Positions 13,401 to 28,400 of a stretch of 64,000 nucleotides of DNA are shown here, piece by piece. Positions within the stretch are counted from its first letter, which is position 1, and each line of letters begins with the position of its first letter. The position numbers and the translations under genes were made by a program. The notes beneath the pieces were generated by a model, which was given only the letters and a program-made list of their open reading frames with translations, was not told where the DNA came from and did no database searches. The stretch spans positions 23,148,020 through 23,212,019 of the forward strand of contig CM046311.1 in assembly GCA_025267735.1 (NCBI GenBank), in the 5' to 3' direction. The DNA comes from Mactra quadrangularis (Eukaryota > Mollusca > Bivalvia > Venerida > Mactridae).

Positions 13401-16400
13401 AGTTAATCCGTCAGTAAAAACCACTTTTAAAAAAATTAATTGACTGAGAGGGTACCTTCGTTGTCTAAATTAAATATCATATAAGAAATTGATATTTTGA
13501 AGAACTTGACCCCTACAAGGGAGCCCGCTAGAGAGAGTTATTATAACCCCTAGGCAGTTATATTTTTTGCATTTTGATAATTATATTTGTTTTTTGATTG
13601 ATGATAAAGCTTTTGTCTTCGTTAAGAGACTTTACTTTGAGAGTTTTAAAGAAACGCACTTTAACAAATACTCCCAGATCAGTTTCTAACATAATTTTAA
13701 TTGAAGTTTAAACTAATTCGAAGGTAAAGAATTATATCGGGCGTTATATCTCGTGGTAGTTCACGATATAACACTTGGGTAATGTAAAGAAACTCGGCAT
13801 AAGGCATGCATGACATGTTTGAATTTTTGTGTTTGTAGCATGGCGATTATACAGTTGTTCATTCGTTTAAAAATTGATCTCCATATTATGAGCTCTGTAT
13901 GATGATAAATTTAATGCATGTTTACACTATGTTACTATAAATGACTTATAAATTTAACTCTACATAGTATTGTATTTATACTATGTGCATGGATCATTTC
14001 TGTCTTTATACATAACTATTACATTGTAATCTATATTGATTAAATTCTCATACCCCGAGATATCAAGAATCCTACTAGACTATGGGTACAATAATGTATT
14101 GATTGAAACAAACTCTTGGAAACAACAGAACAGTGCTCATGTTGTAATGTATTTTATATCTTCTCAATTAAAGTTCCATTTGTCTATTACAGGTGTAAGA
14201 GGGTTTTGTGATGAACCAGATATTCCCGCTAATTCTGTTATAAAAGAAGAATCACATAATGGATATAATAATCGGTATGATGAAGGTTCATACATCGATT
14301 ATCGTTGTGAGACCGGATATGCAATGAACGGAATAATACGCATAAAATGCCAACATGGAAAATGGACGAAAGCAGAATTTCAGTGTATAGGTATATATAT
14401 AGGCATTTTTATTTTACATTTCATTCATGATGACATCGCTTATTTCATATTTTGTCACAATAATCTGAGACAGGAGTTTACTAAACTTCTCAATTTAAGA
14501 GTTTCGTTTGTATGCACTGGCAACAGAAAAGTGTACGAAAACCTTTTTGTGTTTGTTTGTTTGTTTGGGTTTTACGGCGCACCAACACAGAAAGGTCATA
14601 TCGCACCGAAAACAAATAATGATACTATTAATCCAATCGATATTAATGATCTTTAGCCCTATATTTTATCATATACATTTATTTTCTTCAAACATTTAAG
14701 TATCGCATGTGATGGTACAGACTCAAAAAGTTCTTTAAGTGAGTTAACTTTAAAATGTTTATCACGGATGTTTTTGAGATCCTGACAATCAATGAGAACG
14801 TGTTTGACATTGAAATGCTCGTCACATGGTATACACTTAGGTGCTTCCTCTCTTGTGAGAAGGTATGAATGTGTTAATCTAGACTTTTATGTGAACAGGA
14901 GCTTTACAAAATCAAATTATTATATTATAGTGATGGAACGGTGCTTAATTATAAAAAGCTAAAAATCTAAAATATGTTAAAAAGTGATGAAATATTTTCA
15001 AAAAATAGATTTAAAAACTCATATCGTACAGAAAAATTCTGGTAACATCCGAATGCAACCTCCTTTGACAACTAGTCCCTGAAAAATTATTTCCTACAGG
15101 CATGCTTGGTATCAATAGTTGTATTTTAGTTTATTCGAATTATGACCTTAGCATAATTTTCTCCGAAACTGTAAGTTACAATAATTGTTCATTAAACTAG
15201 GTCACGTATTGTAAAATGATTAAACTAAGTTTCCGGATAGCGTAGAACAGAAGGGTCCAATGTTGGTAAACAGACGGGGAATTTATAGAAGTTGTTTGTG
15301 CATTTTGATTACAATAGCGTTGAAATGTTACTTTCTGATAAAGAAGATCGGCTCTCGAACAAGTGTTAGGGCCTCTATGGGCCTAATTCCAAATACAAAA
15401 TACAAACTTTTTATTCAGGGTTGATATTATATACAACAATTACATTTGGGCATGTTTTATATATAATTTTGAAGCTGTCAATAGCCATTATACATAAACG
15501 TCTTATTCTCAAAGTTGGTAAAACTTATTTTTTCAAACCAGATTCCTAACTGGATGTATAATCATTATATATAAAACGGAGTGATATCTTCTGTATATTT
15601 CAATTTTTATGTGTCAGTATTGCTACAAAAATGCCATGTAAGCGGACAGTAATTAAAATTGGACATTATAAGAAAGTATTAACTATTCAATTTGCCGAGC
15701 TTAAAAGTATTCCCAAATTCTTGTTGGTACATTTAATTAGTTTTATATAAGAGAGATATATTTATTAAATTAAGTTTAAATTCTGTTGTAATGCCCAAAA
15801 GTGTAACCTCTTCATCACAGTGTATATCAAAACTATCAATAAAAACAGGTTTTGACTGTGTGTTTTTTACTGATGGAAATGGCTTTTTAAAGGGGGTCGC
15901 TTGCATTTTATTGCTTGTAAACCAATTACTTAAATATCTATTGTCAGATTCATGTTTATTTTTCTTCTGTTTCTACCGAGTTGTGGGCACTGAACAGCGT
16001 ATTATCGTCAGCATAGTTATAGAGATCGTGTTCCTCTATTTTATGGAGATAAAGTTTGATTTAAAGGCAAGAATCGATGTTTACAGGCCGTAGAAGAAAA
16101 AATGCTATAGTTTTTTTCAAAAATACTACAGTAAACACGTTAATCAAATTGCAACTATGTTATTGATTATGAATGAGACTTTTACAATATGTTTAACCGA
16201 ATAGTAAACATAATGAAATTGAGAGATAAAATATACTTCTGCATCAATAAACTTTGTCGCTTTAACACGGAGCATTTAACATGTTTGGTACTATATTTAA
16301 ATATATTACAGAATGCCATGGAATTATCGGACTCTGTTTGCCGCATATATCATTGGTTTCTATGGTTTCTATTTTACTGTATAAAAGCATAATGCGTCTA

Positions 16401-19400
16401 CCATCTGGCGGTATTTGATGCTTAGCATAATCTTTTTTTAACACATTTACTCCTTTGTCAAATATGTTGTAAGGAATTGTCTTAACAAACTAGTTCTTAT
16501 CGTCTATAACCTTTTCGGGCAGTTGTCTATTGACGTCACGATGAACGGGTGCTTATTCTCTCTATGCTATAAATAGAAAAAAACCTTTATGCACGTATCC
16601 ATATTTGGCTAAGTGACCTAGTTTTATACCCCATACGATCCATATTTGACATAGAAATCATCAAAACAATATTTCAGACAAATTTCAAGGATATTTCGAT
16701 CAAAACAGTAGCTACTACAGTGTAAACAAGTTTTTTTCTTTTTTTAGCACCTGTGACCTAGTTTTTCATTCGAGATGACCCATGTTCGAACTCATTTGAG
16801 CAATCATCTAGTCAAGTAACCTCACAAAGTTTGAAAAGAATTGAACTAAAATGTAACCACTAGAATGTTAATAGATGGTCGAAAAATTCTTCGTTTGTTA
16901 CTTTCTAGAGCTCATACCACACAATTGCAATACGAATTAAAGATTTCCGTGATTTTAAATTCCGTTACCATGTGTGGTATATTAATCATATACGTTTCGC
17001 GGAGACACGGTGCCAATCAGAGCATCATGTATTTATGTCACAGTCTGATATTACATTGAAAACTTAATTTCTTGAAATACATTTTTATTTTAATTAATTA
17101 TCGATAGTTTGTACTTGTAAAAAAAACACCCGTAATCCATAATCCTAAGTCCTTGCCAAGTTTGTTTATAGTATTTTTTCACGACTCTATTGCAGATGCT
17201 GGAGACATTAGTACTTTCACGAGTGAATCATTATCTATTGCCATGAACAAAATACTGTTTGATAAGAAAAAAGTCGATAATAATGCATCCAGTATCAAGG
17301 TTGGTAACAGCAGCGGAAATGATGTGTATTTTCTGATTGACATATCGAAAAGTATCACCGAGAAAAAGGCTGAACTGCTAGGCAAGTTTTTAAAAGCATT
17401 GTTTCCAAAGGTAGGTGTATGGCTTATTTAGTACTTTAAATACAATTTTATTGGAATATTCTTTAGCTTTCGACTGATCATTTGACATGACATACAATAT
17501 TTGGTTAGAAAAGAAGCATGTAATTATTTAGGTGGTTGTGATCATGGATCACATCAATATCAGCTAATAGTATTAAAATATATCAATAATTTCAGTTACA
17601 TTGTGCAGTTTTGTGTCATAGCAGTCAGGGTAATAGTATGCGAACAGTTCACCATATCATCGATCCTTGAATAAATCAGTTTTTAAGTGTCATCTTTTTA
17701 AGGATTGCCTTTATATCATATTAAATTCATGCACGAAAGAATAATCGATTTGTGTGAAAACAATTATTTCAAGACTGTGAATTGGTCAGTCTTATTAAAT
17801 TTGTTTAGTCATAATGACATATCAAGACCAGATTGACCGACCACTCGTTATAAAGATGACAATTTAGCAAATTCAGTAAGATAATTGCTTCTGTCGATAA
17901 TTGAAAAATATATCATTTTATACCTGTACGTCCAAAATACTGCAAACTAATACTTAAACATTTACCTAAATATTTTCGCAGCTAATTTCAAATATTCAAC
18001 AGTAATTTCAAATGTTACATTAATGGTCGTATTTATTGGTGATAATTCTTCAATTTTCATAAAATATAGATAAATTTTCAAATATTACCCAAATTTTCTC
18101 GAAATTTAATTGTCAAATAACAGCATCATACGAATTTTAACTCTAAGTCATAACGCACCTGCATAAAATTTATCATGAGTTATCTCTCGTGAACGGAATC
18201 GGTATGACGTCACCGTAGTCGTACATCTCATTAGCGCCTTTTTAGATATAAAGGCTAACTCAAGAATAGACATATTTAGTTTTTTATTAACTGTTTATTA
18301 TGAATGGATTTTTTCTGACATCTCTCTTATAATGTTTTCACTATAAATTTAGGTAACTTGTTCCGAACGTCAACAACTTAGCTTATTTTGTATGTTCAGT
18401 CTACATCTTTTTTATGATGGTTCGTAATAACTCCCTTTGTTACGTTTTTATCTTCTTTCGTATTTCCCACTGATAATTTTCAAGTTTCAATAAAATCACA
18501 TTTTACTCTTTGGAAAACTCAACTGCTCATATATTTGTCTTACACAAAATAGTCAAAGTACAGACATTTGCGTCGCCAATTGACATCCGTGAATTACAAT
18601 ATCAATGCCGAACTTTTTGGAAACTTATGAAACAATTCTGTCCCAATAATAACCAGCAATCATCAATACCACCACTTAAAGATTTAAATACTGGATCGTA
18701 CATAACTGACGACACTGAAAAAGCAAATTTACTGAATAATTTCTTTCAATCACAAACATTCCTAAATGACGACAATAAACGTCTACCAGATTATGAAACA
18801 AGCACACACACTCAACAGCTATCTAATATACATATCACAAATGAAGATGTTTCATCTGTCCTGAAATCGCTAAAGACTGGTAAAGCATGTGGTCCAGATA
18901 ATATTAACAGTCGTGTACTCAAAGAGATTCATGCTGAAATATGTAAACCCCTCTGTAAACTTTTTAATTATTCACTTTTAATAGGACAAATACCAATACA
19001 ATGGAAAACATCAAATGTATGTGCAATTTTCAAGAAAAATGATCCAAGTGAGGTCAGTAATTATCGTCCGATTTCCCTTCTTTCTGTTATAAGTAAGGCA
19101 TTTGAAAAAATAATTCACAAATACCTATACAACTTCTTAACTTCAAATGCCTCTATCACAGCTTTACAATCAGGTTTTGTCCAAAATGATTCCACTATTA
19201 ACCAACTCACTGCTCTTTATCACACTTTCTGTGAAGCGCTTGATGAAGGGAAAGAGGTCAGAGCCATATTTTGCGATGTATCTAAGGCTTTTGACAGGGT
19301 ATGGCACAGAGGTCTAATTCATAAACTTAAATCAAAAGGAGTCAATGGTTCTTTGATAAAATGGTTTGAAAATTATTTGTCTGACAGGTACGCGTGTGTC

Positions 19401-22400
19401 GTTATAAATGGTAAAATGTCATCAAAACTATAGTTTACATTAACGATATTGTAGATGATATTCAATCTCTTATACGTCTGTTTGCAGACGATACTAGTCT
19501 TTATGTAATTGTGGACGATCCAACTAGAGCCTCAATAGCTCTTAACACCGACATGCGAACTATTTCCCAGTGGGCAAACAAATGGTTAGTTTCTTTCAAT
19601 CCACAGAAAACTGAATCACTCATTATCTCAAGAAAACACAACAAACCCATTCATCCACAAGTATATATGCAAGACTCTGCTATTCAAGAAGTATCTCATC
19701 ACAAACATCTTGGATTAACATTCTCCTCAGATGGAACATGGCATCTTCACATTCTTAACATCACTGAAAAGGCATGGAAAAGAGTCCATGCAATGAAATC
19801 TCTAAAATTTACACTGGACCGCAAATCTCTAGAAATTATGTATCTTTCTTAATTACGACCTGTTTTAGAATATGGTGATGTAATCTGGGCAAACTTAACA
19901 ACTCAAGATGAAACTCTTCTTGAAAATGTTCAACTTGAAGCTCTTCGAATTATCACAGGTACCACCAAACTTGGCTCTATAGACAAACTTTATAAAGAAA
20001 CCGGACTTGTTCCGCTTAAACAGCGACGGACAGAACATAGACTGACACAATTCTATAAAATGAAAAACGGTCTGTCTCCACAGTACCTTAGCAATTTAAT
20101 ACCTGAACAAATTTCTGATGTAACATCCTACAGCCTTAGAAATGCCACAAACACACGGAATGTCTTTTGCAACACAAATCTATTTTCTAATTCTTTCCTT
20201 CCGGATACAATAAGAAATTGGAATTTGCTCCCAACTGAAGTGAGAGAAGCACAAACATTGCAGTCGTTTAAACATGATTTGACGACACATTATCACAGAT
20301 ACCAAATTCCCAAATACTACCTCGAAGGTGATCGAGTAAACTCCATTCATCACACACGCCTTAGAACTCATTGTAGCATCCTAAAAGAACACCTTTTCTC
20401 TAAAAATATCATTGACAATCCAAACTGTGTCTGTGGACAAATTGAAACAACGAAACACTTTCTCTTAGAATGTCCTCTGTTTGAACCACAACGACGAGTC
20501 CTTCATGAAAATCTTCAGCAATTCAATACAACATTAACTGAACAAAAACTTCTATTTGGCGATGAGACACTTGACCTTAAGACGAATATTACAATATTCA
20601 AATGTATTCAAAATCTTATAAAAAATACAAGAAGATTTGTTTAAACTTTTGGCCATTCGTAACAAACCAAAGCTGCCTATAGTTCTCAAAGGACTGACCT
20701 CTTCAATGTATATCATAAATATCCTACATTATCTCATTCTGCCTTCATCTCTGTTTCCCTCTTTTTGTCTTTCTCTTTGTTTTTAACCGCGTCTGCGTTC
20801 ATCTACTAGCTTTTATACTAGAATACTAAAAATGCAACCGGTAATGTATGTATTTTGTAATATTTATATTTGTTTTTGTTTTTTCTAATTTGAGGAGAGA
20901 GATAACAAAACTAGCTTTTAAAGCTATCTTCTCAATCCTCTCTTTTGCAACATTTGACTGTTACTTTGTATATGTATTTATGTTTGTATTTACCTAAATA
21001 AAATATTGTTTAAACCAATGCCGATTTAATTTCAAATAATTATTTTCTGAATGTATTTAAAAATGCCAGACAAAAATGCCATATACCAAAATGTCTCAGG
21101 TAAAATGCCACACCCTAAGTGGTACAGATGCCATAGGTAGAAATGTCTGAGAAAAAATACCAGAGGTTGTATATAATGTTAATTAGTTTTTTCATATTAG
21201 GTTATATATTTACTCATTTGTTTTACAATTTAAGCATTAAAATTTTGCTCTTACATTTTTTAGTATAATTGGAAGAATTATAAAAGAATAAGTTGTACAT
21301 AAATTTTCACAATTAAGAAATTGTTCAACCTATTTTTCACCAACAACATAATTGCACTGAATATACAACACGTTCAAGTAAGAAAGATATTACTTTTAGT
21401 GATTATTTTGTTTTAGTTAAATGTAAATATCTAGAAACAAAAGAAAATTATGTTGCACTATGGTCATTTTAGTGCAAAACATTTTAATATAATAATCTTT
21501 GTAAAGAGAGTATAATTGTTACCTCAATTATCTCTATAGCGCTTTAGCTTGGTTATTAAACAATTTTATATAAAATTAAAAAGTTATGTAGAAAATTAAT
21601 GATATATATATTTTATTTAAAAATAATATTGCGACTGATTATTTAACAGATGTGTGTATATTGTAGTCCGGTTTTTTCTCGACTGAAAAGGCATGAAAAT
21701 TTTTACGGTGACTGAATGCATTGTTTTTGTACTGGCGGCCTAATTGTTATTAAATATATCTTGACTAAAACATATCATATGGCGTAAGCAACTTAATTTA
21801 TCATAATACACTTTTGGAAACTCATGAATGTATCACGACGACAATTTAACAAACGCAATAACTGTGAAATAATTCACGTATTGACAGTTGAGAAAAAAAC
21901 TAACTATACAACCTAGTTATCGCCTGCAATGTAGTTATAACACGATAAATCGATTGAACTACGATGACGTCATTCACGGGAGGTAAGCGATGCTGTACTA
22001 TCGGCTAAATTGATAAATTTTAAATAGGAGTTAAATATATCCATTTATAGATACTTATAGCGCTAGAGTTTGAAATTTTGTTTCCCCTAAATATTTAACG
22101 TTTGAATATGCATTCACATTTAACATTTGAATATGCATTTATGTCTTCCTATTTAATCAAAGACAAGTCAAAATAAGGCAATTATATTTTCCTCACTTCA
22201 AGTTTGGGAAAACGTAAATCGACCAATTTATCATTTATTTCTTGGCAGTTTGGTGGATTTTAAGGAAAAAGAGATGTTTCATTTTAGTTACACAACAATC
22301 AGTATGAATCAAACAAAATATTAACAATATAAATTCGTTTTAGCAAGCTTTTAATCCGCTCTCCGTCTCTATGTCTGCCAGTTCGGATGATTTCACATAG

Positions 22401-25400
22401 AGAGTAACTTGAGGAAAAAAATGTTTATTCTTACCTCATGTTCACCAAATTCAGAAAAGATTTTTAGCTTTGACTATTTGGTCATTTTTTATTGCAGATT
22501 GGTATAAGTAATAAACCTAATGGTACACGTCTTGCCTTTTATTTGTTTGCTGGTGAACTCTTCACGCAAAGACATGATCATTACAACTACGAAAATAAAA
22601 TATTTAGAGACTATGAACAAGCTCAAAAGTTCATCGACAATATGTTTGTCGTAGATGTACTGAACAAAGTCCAGAAAGAAGTCGGTAAATATAATTTTTA
22701 AGTAAATGTTTCTCGGCAGTATTCTCTATACATTTCCTGATAAACTCAACTTGTTAGAGTCTCTTGTATAGAAATATGCCAAACTATCCGTTCTGTGAAG
22801 AACTATTAAATATAAGTGTAATAGCAGTCATACATCCTGAGAAGAAAATGTGTTCTCTCTGAAATTGAACTGTCGTGAACAGTCGTGGTATAATCACCAA
22901 ATTTTCTCTATCTGTTAAACCATTATTAATGCACAAAGTGCAGATAACGTTTAAGCTAGAAGGATGAAGGTCAAATGAAAATAAAATTTTAATGAGTGAA
23001 CATTACATTTATGGATTTGATTACGATTCAGATTAGTAAATATCTGAATATGCCTTTTTGCATGATGTATTTATATACGTCTGTTTTCTAAATATTCAGG
23101 AAAAGGAACAGCAATATCGACTGCCCTTCTCGACGTAGGTGTGGATATAGTTTCAAAGAAAATCTCATTTGCAAAAGGACATTTTGCAAGGAATGCAAAA
23201 CAGGTTGTCATAATCATAAGTGATGGTAAGTTTATCTTTAGAATATGTTTATGCTAGTCCAAAGTTGACTTCATTATTATCAATTCTAGTTTCCGAATAG
23301 AGCATAATGGCTTTACAAATTGCTCCCGCATGTATATGGCTATTTTGTGAATATATTGCCATTCATGTTACAGAGTGAATTGGTGAAAGTTTTTTGTACT
23401 ATCATTCATGTGACTTATGTTTAAAATACAGCAGAAATAACGGAATCATAGACAGTTAAAACTTTGATACTGTTAAATGTATTAATATTATAAATGCCTG
23501 CAAGCATAATATCAATATAAATTATTACCTGATTGCTTATATAAGTGTAATTCAATATTTTTAGCTGTTTTCTGACTGAACTGTTGACCGGTCAATAGTT
23601 TTGACTGTTTCCCGCGCGTGCACTGACGTCACGTAATGACGTCACGAACTGTTACTGTACTGATATAAGGGGAAGTAACTGCTGCGGGATTTTAGGCTTA
23701 CCAGACGCTTTAAACATGTCAAGTACTGTTAAAAAAGCAATTGGTCAGGTAATAAAACAGTTATTATATGTGTGATTGGGGAACAGTAAAACGGTTTTCC
23801 CTCGATGTCAGGAATAGTGTTTTAAACTGTTTCCCTTGGCCTACGACCTCGGGAAACAGTTCAAAACACTATTCCCTCCACCTCGGGCCAACAGTTTGAC
23901 TGTTCCCAAATCACACATGAAATAACTGTATACTGTGAAATTGTTAGGACACGACCACCTTTACTACATTATATTTAACATTGGCCATAACTATTCATTG
24001 CAAAGTAGGCGCTTAACAGTTGATAACAGAAAAAAAATCAGAGATTTAGCCTTCCCAGGAGGAGTGAGTTAGTTGACTTACCGCCGTTATATGACCTATA
24101 CAATGAGTTGCTGCGGCGTTTAACCCAAAAAACAATACTTTAAATGAGCCAATGGCATCACACAGTCATATTTAGTAATTATCACATTGCGCATATAGTA
24201 GGTTTTCTCTTGTTGTAGTGCAATTTTCATTTCATTCAAATCAAAAACATTTTGAAATTATATAGATTGGTACATTTATATAACAATTTCAGCTTCACCA
24301 CTTTATTGATGTTAACAATTGTATGCTAATAATGTTTGTTTGTTAGTCGGTTTTAACGCCGTAGCAAAACATAATATAGGTTCTATCATGGAGGTCAGTC
24401 AACCTGCTCACTCATCCTGGAAAGGTTAAATCTCTGGATTTAGCTGTTAACCAACTACTAAGCGCATACTTTTGTCAGTGACTGACAATTGCCCAACATC
24501 ATTACAAACTTTGGTAGGAGAGAGAATGGCCTAAGAAATAATTTCATGATCAAGCTCGACGAAAGTATGCCCCGCCCGGGAATCGAACCCACGCCCCTCG
24601 ATCAGTAAACTTGCGTTCTACCAACTGAGCTAGCCGCTAATACTGTACTTCAGCTAAAACGATATTGATTTACCCTTAAAGGTGAAGTTATGGTGTATTA
24701 TTTTTATTAGGCAGGTATAACAAAGATGAGAAACCAACAGATATTGCTGAAAACCTAAAGAAAAAACCCTATCATGCGGAAATATTCTCGATACTATTGG
24801 GAGCTGACAAGCTAAATCGTAACAAAGCTTACAATACAATGAAAAATATGGCATCTAACATCGAAGATGAAGAACATTTTTTTCCAATTAAAGAAGGTCA
24901 GCTTGAAGAAGTTATCAAAAATATGATTGAAAACGGTAAACAAAACAACATTATTATATATTTATTAATACAGGAGAACCCCAGCAATATTTTAACTGTT
25001 ATGTATTTGGTCTTGAAAGATAATAGGCAAATATCTATATAATGTTTGAATATTAAAGTCGGCTTAGCGAAATAAATGTATTATAACTCTGGGCCAAAAA
25101 ATATCTTTTCTCAAAAATACAATGTGAAAATTCCTAACTATCTCAATATAAACAGAACAGAAGAGAACGTATATTTTATTTTTGTAACGTATAAGTACTA
25201 TGTATCTTATTACACATAAATCAGTAAACGAACGCATGAACAAACGTACGCGTGTGTTTTCTCAAATATTTATTCTATATGACACTTCGAGTTGATATTA
25301 AGCATTAATTCTAGCGGGAAATAAAATGCAATTTGTTTGTTTTTTCTAATAAATGCACGCTCCAGCAAAACAGTATTTTGAGATACCTAGCATTAAAAGA

Positions 25401-28400
25401 TTATTCGGAACAAACGTTACTAAATTGTCGGGATTCATTATATCAGAAATCAGTTCCCAAAATTGTGAAAGCGGCTGAATTTTCCTTAAAACAATTTCTT
25501 GGTTGTGTGCGTTTTATTGCGAACATTCGGCTTACGATAATTTTAAAATGAAAGACGAATTTTTAAGTCGAGCAACCCACTTTCTATACGTGGTAAAAGA
25601 TTCCCGTAGAAATACGTAGGTTTCTTACCTGACACAGAACCTAGAATTACATCATATATGACACGCGTTGCTGCATTATAAAACTTTAAAATACTGTTGG
25701 TTATTTTAGATTTGACAAGTTATATGATGTTATTTGTTTTCTTTCAACAACAGTAGGACGAGCTAATTGACATAACACCAGACGTCCGATTTCTAAATAT
25801 TCTTAATCCTTTCACCTTTGAAATGCTTAGCGTCAACTTGGACAAACGTAGTCACTTGTCTTTGGACACAAAGGATTACATTGTTATGTAAATTAGCCCT
25901 TTGTCTTATAACAGTAGCCTCGGCGAAATGTCAGTAATGATGTTTTATTAGAAATATTTGTTATTTTATTAAATTATATCATTTAGGCAGGTATAAAAAT
26001 GTCAACATAATTGTTATGGTACAGTAAAAGAATTAAATCCAGTTACAAATTACAATAAACAAATACAAATTTATCTAACAACAAAATTGTGTAAAAAATT
26101 ACAAGCCAATGAAAAATGTAAAATAAACTTTAGTATATGAATAATCAATCACATAATAATATATAATATAATGATCATTATTTGACTATATCAATGTTTC
26201 ATAGCTACGCTGTTAAATATGTCAATTTTAAACCGATAATGAGTAAATAGTCAATAGTATGATGTAATACATGTACAATCTTTTAGCAATGACTTAATAC
26301 ACATCACACAAACACATTAAATATCAATACACGATGTCCTCGTGTTATCCTTGTACAATCAGGAAATGAAATTAAAGCAAAAAGAGGTTGATGTAATATA
26401 TATGTAGAGTTTGAAAAACAAAACAAAATCACTCTGCTGGCAAAGCTTTCATGACTAAATTTAAAATTTCATGATTAATAATTGGATTTGTGAGGCTATG
26501 ATTGAAAAGGTAAATCAATATTTTCTTATTTGAATTCTGCATTTCGTTGCTTGTTAACATTCACCGATACATAATTTAATTTGTTTGCTTTTATTTTGCA
26601 TTCAAACCTCAATTTTGTAGTCGGGAAGCTTTAATCGTGTTTACACGCATTTTTATTTGTTCTTCATAGAAACAGTGATACATATATGTATTTGAATGCC
26701 ATTTATTCTATGAGTCATGCACTTTGAATTCTGTTAAAATTGCCAGTAGCATAGAACTTTAATGCAACAAGAACTGTCATGTGAACTGGCAAACTATGTG
26801 ACCTACTTGTAGGTAACTTGCTGGTCTGGGATAACCTGTACATATTAATTAAGTATTGGTCGTCAAACACTTCAAATGAGTTAAATATATTCTTATTATT
26901 TGCGGCCTACTCAAATGACATCTCCGAATTAAAACATTGGGCGCAGCCATATTGAAATTTCTGACTTAAGTCACCTATTTTAGACTTAAGTCACCTCCCT
27001 AGCTGACTAAAGTTTTGTCTAAAGTTTATGTTTCAAAATCAACTAAAGTTTTTTTGTGAAACAGTGATAAGATAAAATCTAGACTTAAGCAACAACTTAA
27101 GTTTAAAAATGAACTTAAGTTGTTTTGTGAAAGTGGCCCCTGTTCTTTATTTATTAGGGGACTTGCTTCCCAAGCAAGTCCCTGTTTTCTTAGAGAGACT
27201 TGCTTCCTAAGTAAGTCTCTCTGATTTTCTTGAGTGGACTTGCTTCCTAATAAGCTCGTATTTTTTTTATTTCAGCAGATATGCTTTTTTCTTTAACCAG
27301 CAAGTTTTCTCTTTGTCTCTCGGAAGCAAGTCTTTTCTTTATCTCTCGGCAGCAGGTCTCCTCTTTATCTCTCGGAAGCAGGTCTTCGATGGTAACGCTG
27401 GACTTCCTAACTTTTGACAACTGAGATTAACTGTTCGAACTGACTTTTTTCCACTCCTCTTTATTTACAAAACTCACATAGTATGTATATACAAAGCGCG
27501 AACCGGTGAGAAGACACCATTATGACGTCACGTCATAGCAGCGGCAAAACAAAATATTTAAAAATGTCGGACTATTGTGTTTCTTTTTAAATTAAAAATT
27601 GTTATTTTGCCAACACCTTTAAAATCAATGTTATTAATCTCGTTTGGTAGTCATAGTTTGATAAATGTTTACACTATTTTCACTTGTTGAGTACATTGAG
27701 TTATCAGTATTGCCTAAAATCATTCAACTGAATCTCAACTAGTTTCCGTTTGTAATTGTGATACGTACGTCTATACCCATCGCTATATGAAATGATCCAG
27801 ATATTGGTTTAAACATTTTCACAGTTTACAAAGTGGGTGTTGTTTTAAGTTTAAATAAAGATATATCTAAATCTCCGAATATGTTTTGAGTGTCAGTCTA
27901 ATGTTTCAACTAGATATCAATATGAGGCGTGAATCGGCAATTAATAGATATTGAGTGTTCGAACCCATCAACGATGTTTTATAAGAGTGTTCTATAAATA
28001 CTGACAAGTGCTTCTTATCTTAGATTGTGTGATTGAAGAAAGCAAGGTTTACAAATACACAGATAAAAATGGCGACGAAATTTCTAAGGTAAAGTTTGTT
28101 TTAATTTTGTGATACATGTATAAACAATTAAAGTTCTTGAAACATGATAAACTGTATCTTGAATAGTTCATGTTCGGAACTAGAATTTATTGGGGGATCA
28201 ATTTATCACTGCTTTACCAAACATAATTTGTGCCATGAATTTGTTTACGATTTAGCCAGGCAATTACTATAAAAAAATAATTGATTTCTACCGTCATGGT
28301 GAATAAATTGGTGTTTCTTTTAAACACTATAGTGTTATCAACGATACATCAGAATTAAAAATCAGACACTATACTGTTTGAGATAACAAGGCATTGATAA

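Larger units (their letters stand above)
1437..14192. other. Gene 1 intron 1 (12.8 kb), filled with mobile elements
   Basis: Holds a TIR repeat family (1839-3279 and relatives), a LINE with microsatellite tail (4536-9065), a SINE-headed insertion (9172-10113) and two copies of a 310-bp repeat (11185-11490, 12003-12320). Large parts of 1800-4340 and 10330-11960 are diverged copies of each other. I saw no extra exon, but a small one could be missed. Confidence 0.6.
14391..17195. other. Gene 1 intron 2
   Basis: Contains a retroelement tail fragment and an antisense LINE relic (14535-14900). From 14900 to 17195 I see nothing recognisable. Confidence 0.5.
17411..22497. other. Gene 1 intron 3
   Basis: Contains the sense-strand LINE relic at about 18480-21010. 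The flanks (17411-18480, 21010-22497) are AT-rich; I recognise nothing in them. Confidence 0.5.
23226..24710. other. Gene 1 intron 5
   Basis: Holds a fold-back hairpin (23756-23930), an inverted SINE fragment (24003-24130) and a tRNA-headed SINE (24334-24648) ending about 60 bp before the exon 6 acceptor. The rest is unremarkable. Confidence 0.6.
24936..28023. other. Gene 1 intron 6
   Basis: Contains a truncated CAGGGG-type element (26183-27142) and adjoining hairpin and short tandem repeats (27156-27390). The stretch 24936-26180 shows nothing recognisable. Confidence 0.5.

Noticed and set aside
14036..14192. N-terminal extension of the CCP frame starting MIKFSYPEI
   Set aside because: It lies in intron before a good acceptor, and the signal-peptide exon at 1379 joins the CCP exon in exact phase.
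24573..24648. A functional tRNA gene
   Set aside because: The tRNA-like head is followed by a body that repeats elsewhere, and the same head recurs at 52130-52201. It is a SINE.
24711..24714. Alternative exon 6 acceptor at gcag
   Set aside because: It gives a stop after about 14 codons, whereas the acceptor at 24709-24710 continues the VWA domain.
27259..27290. Possible acceptor TTTATTTCAG near 27275 as an extra gene 1 exon
   Set aside because: The following sequence has no phase-compatible open exon with a good donor and lies in a repeat array.
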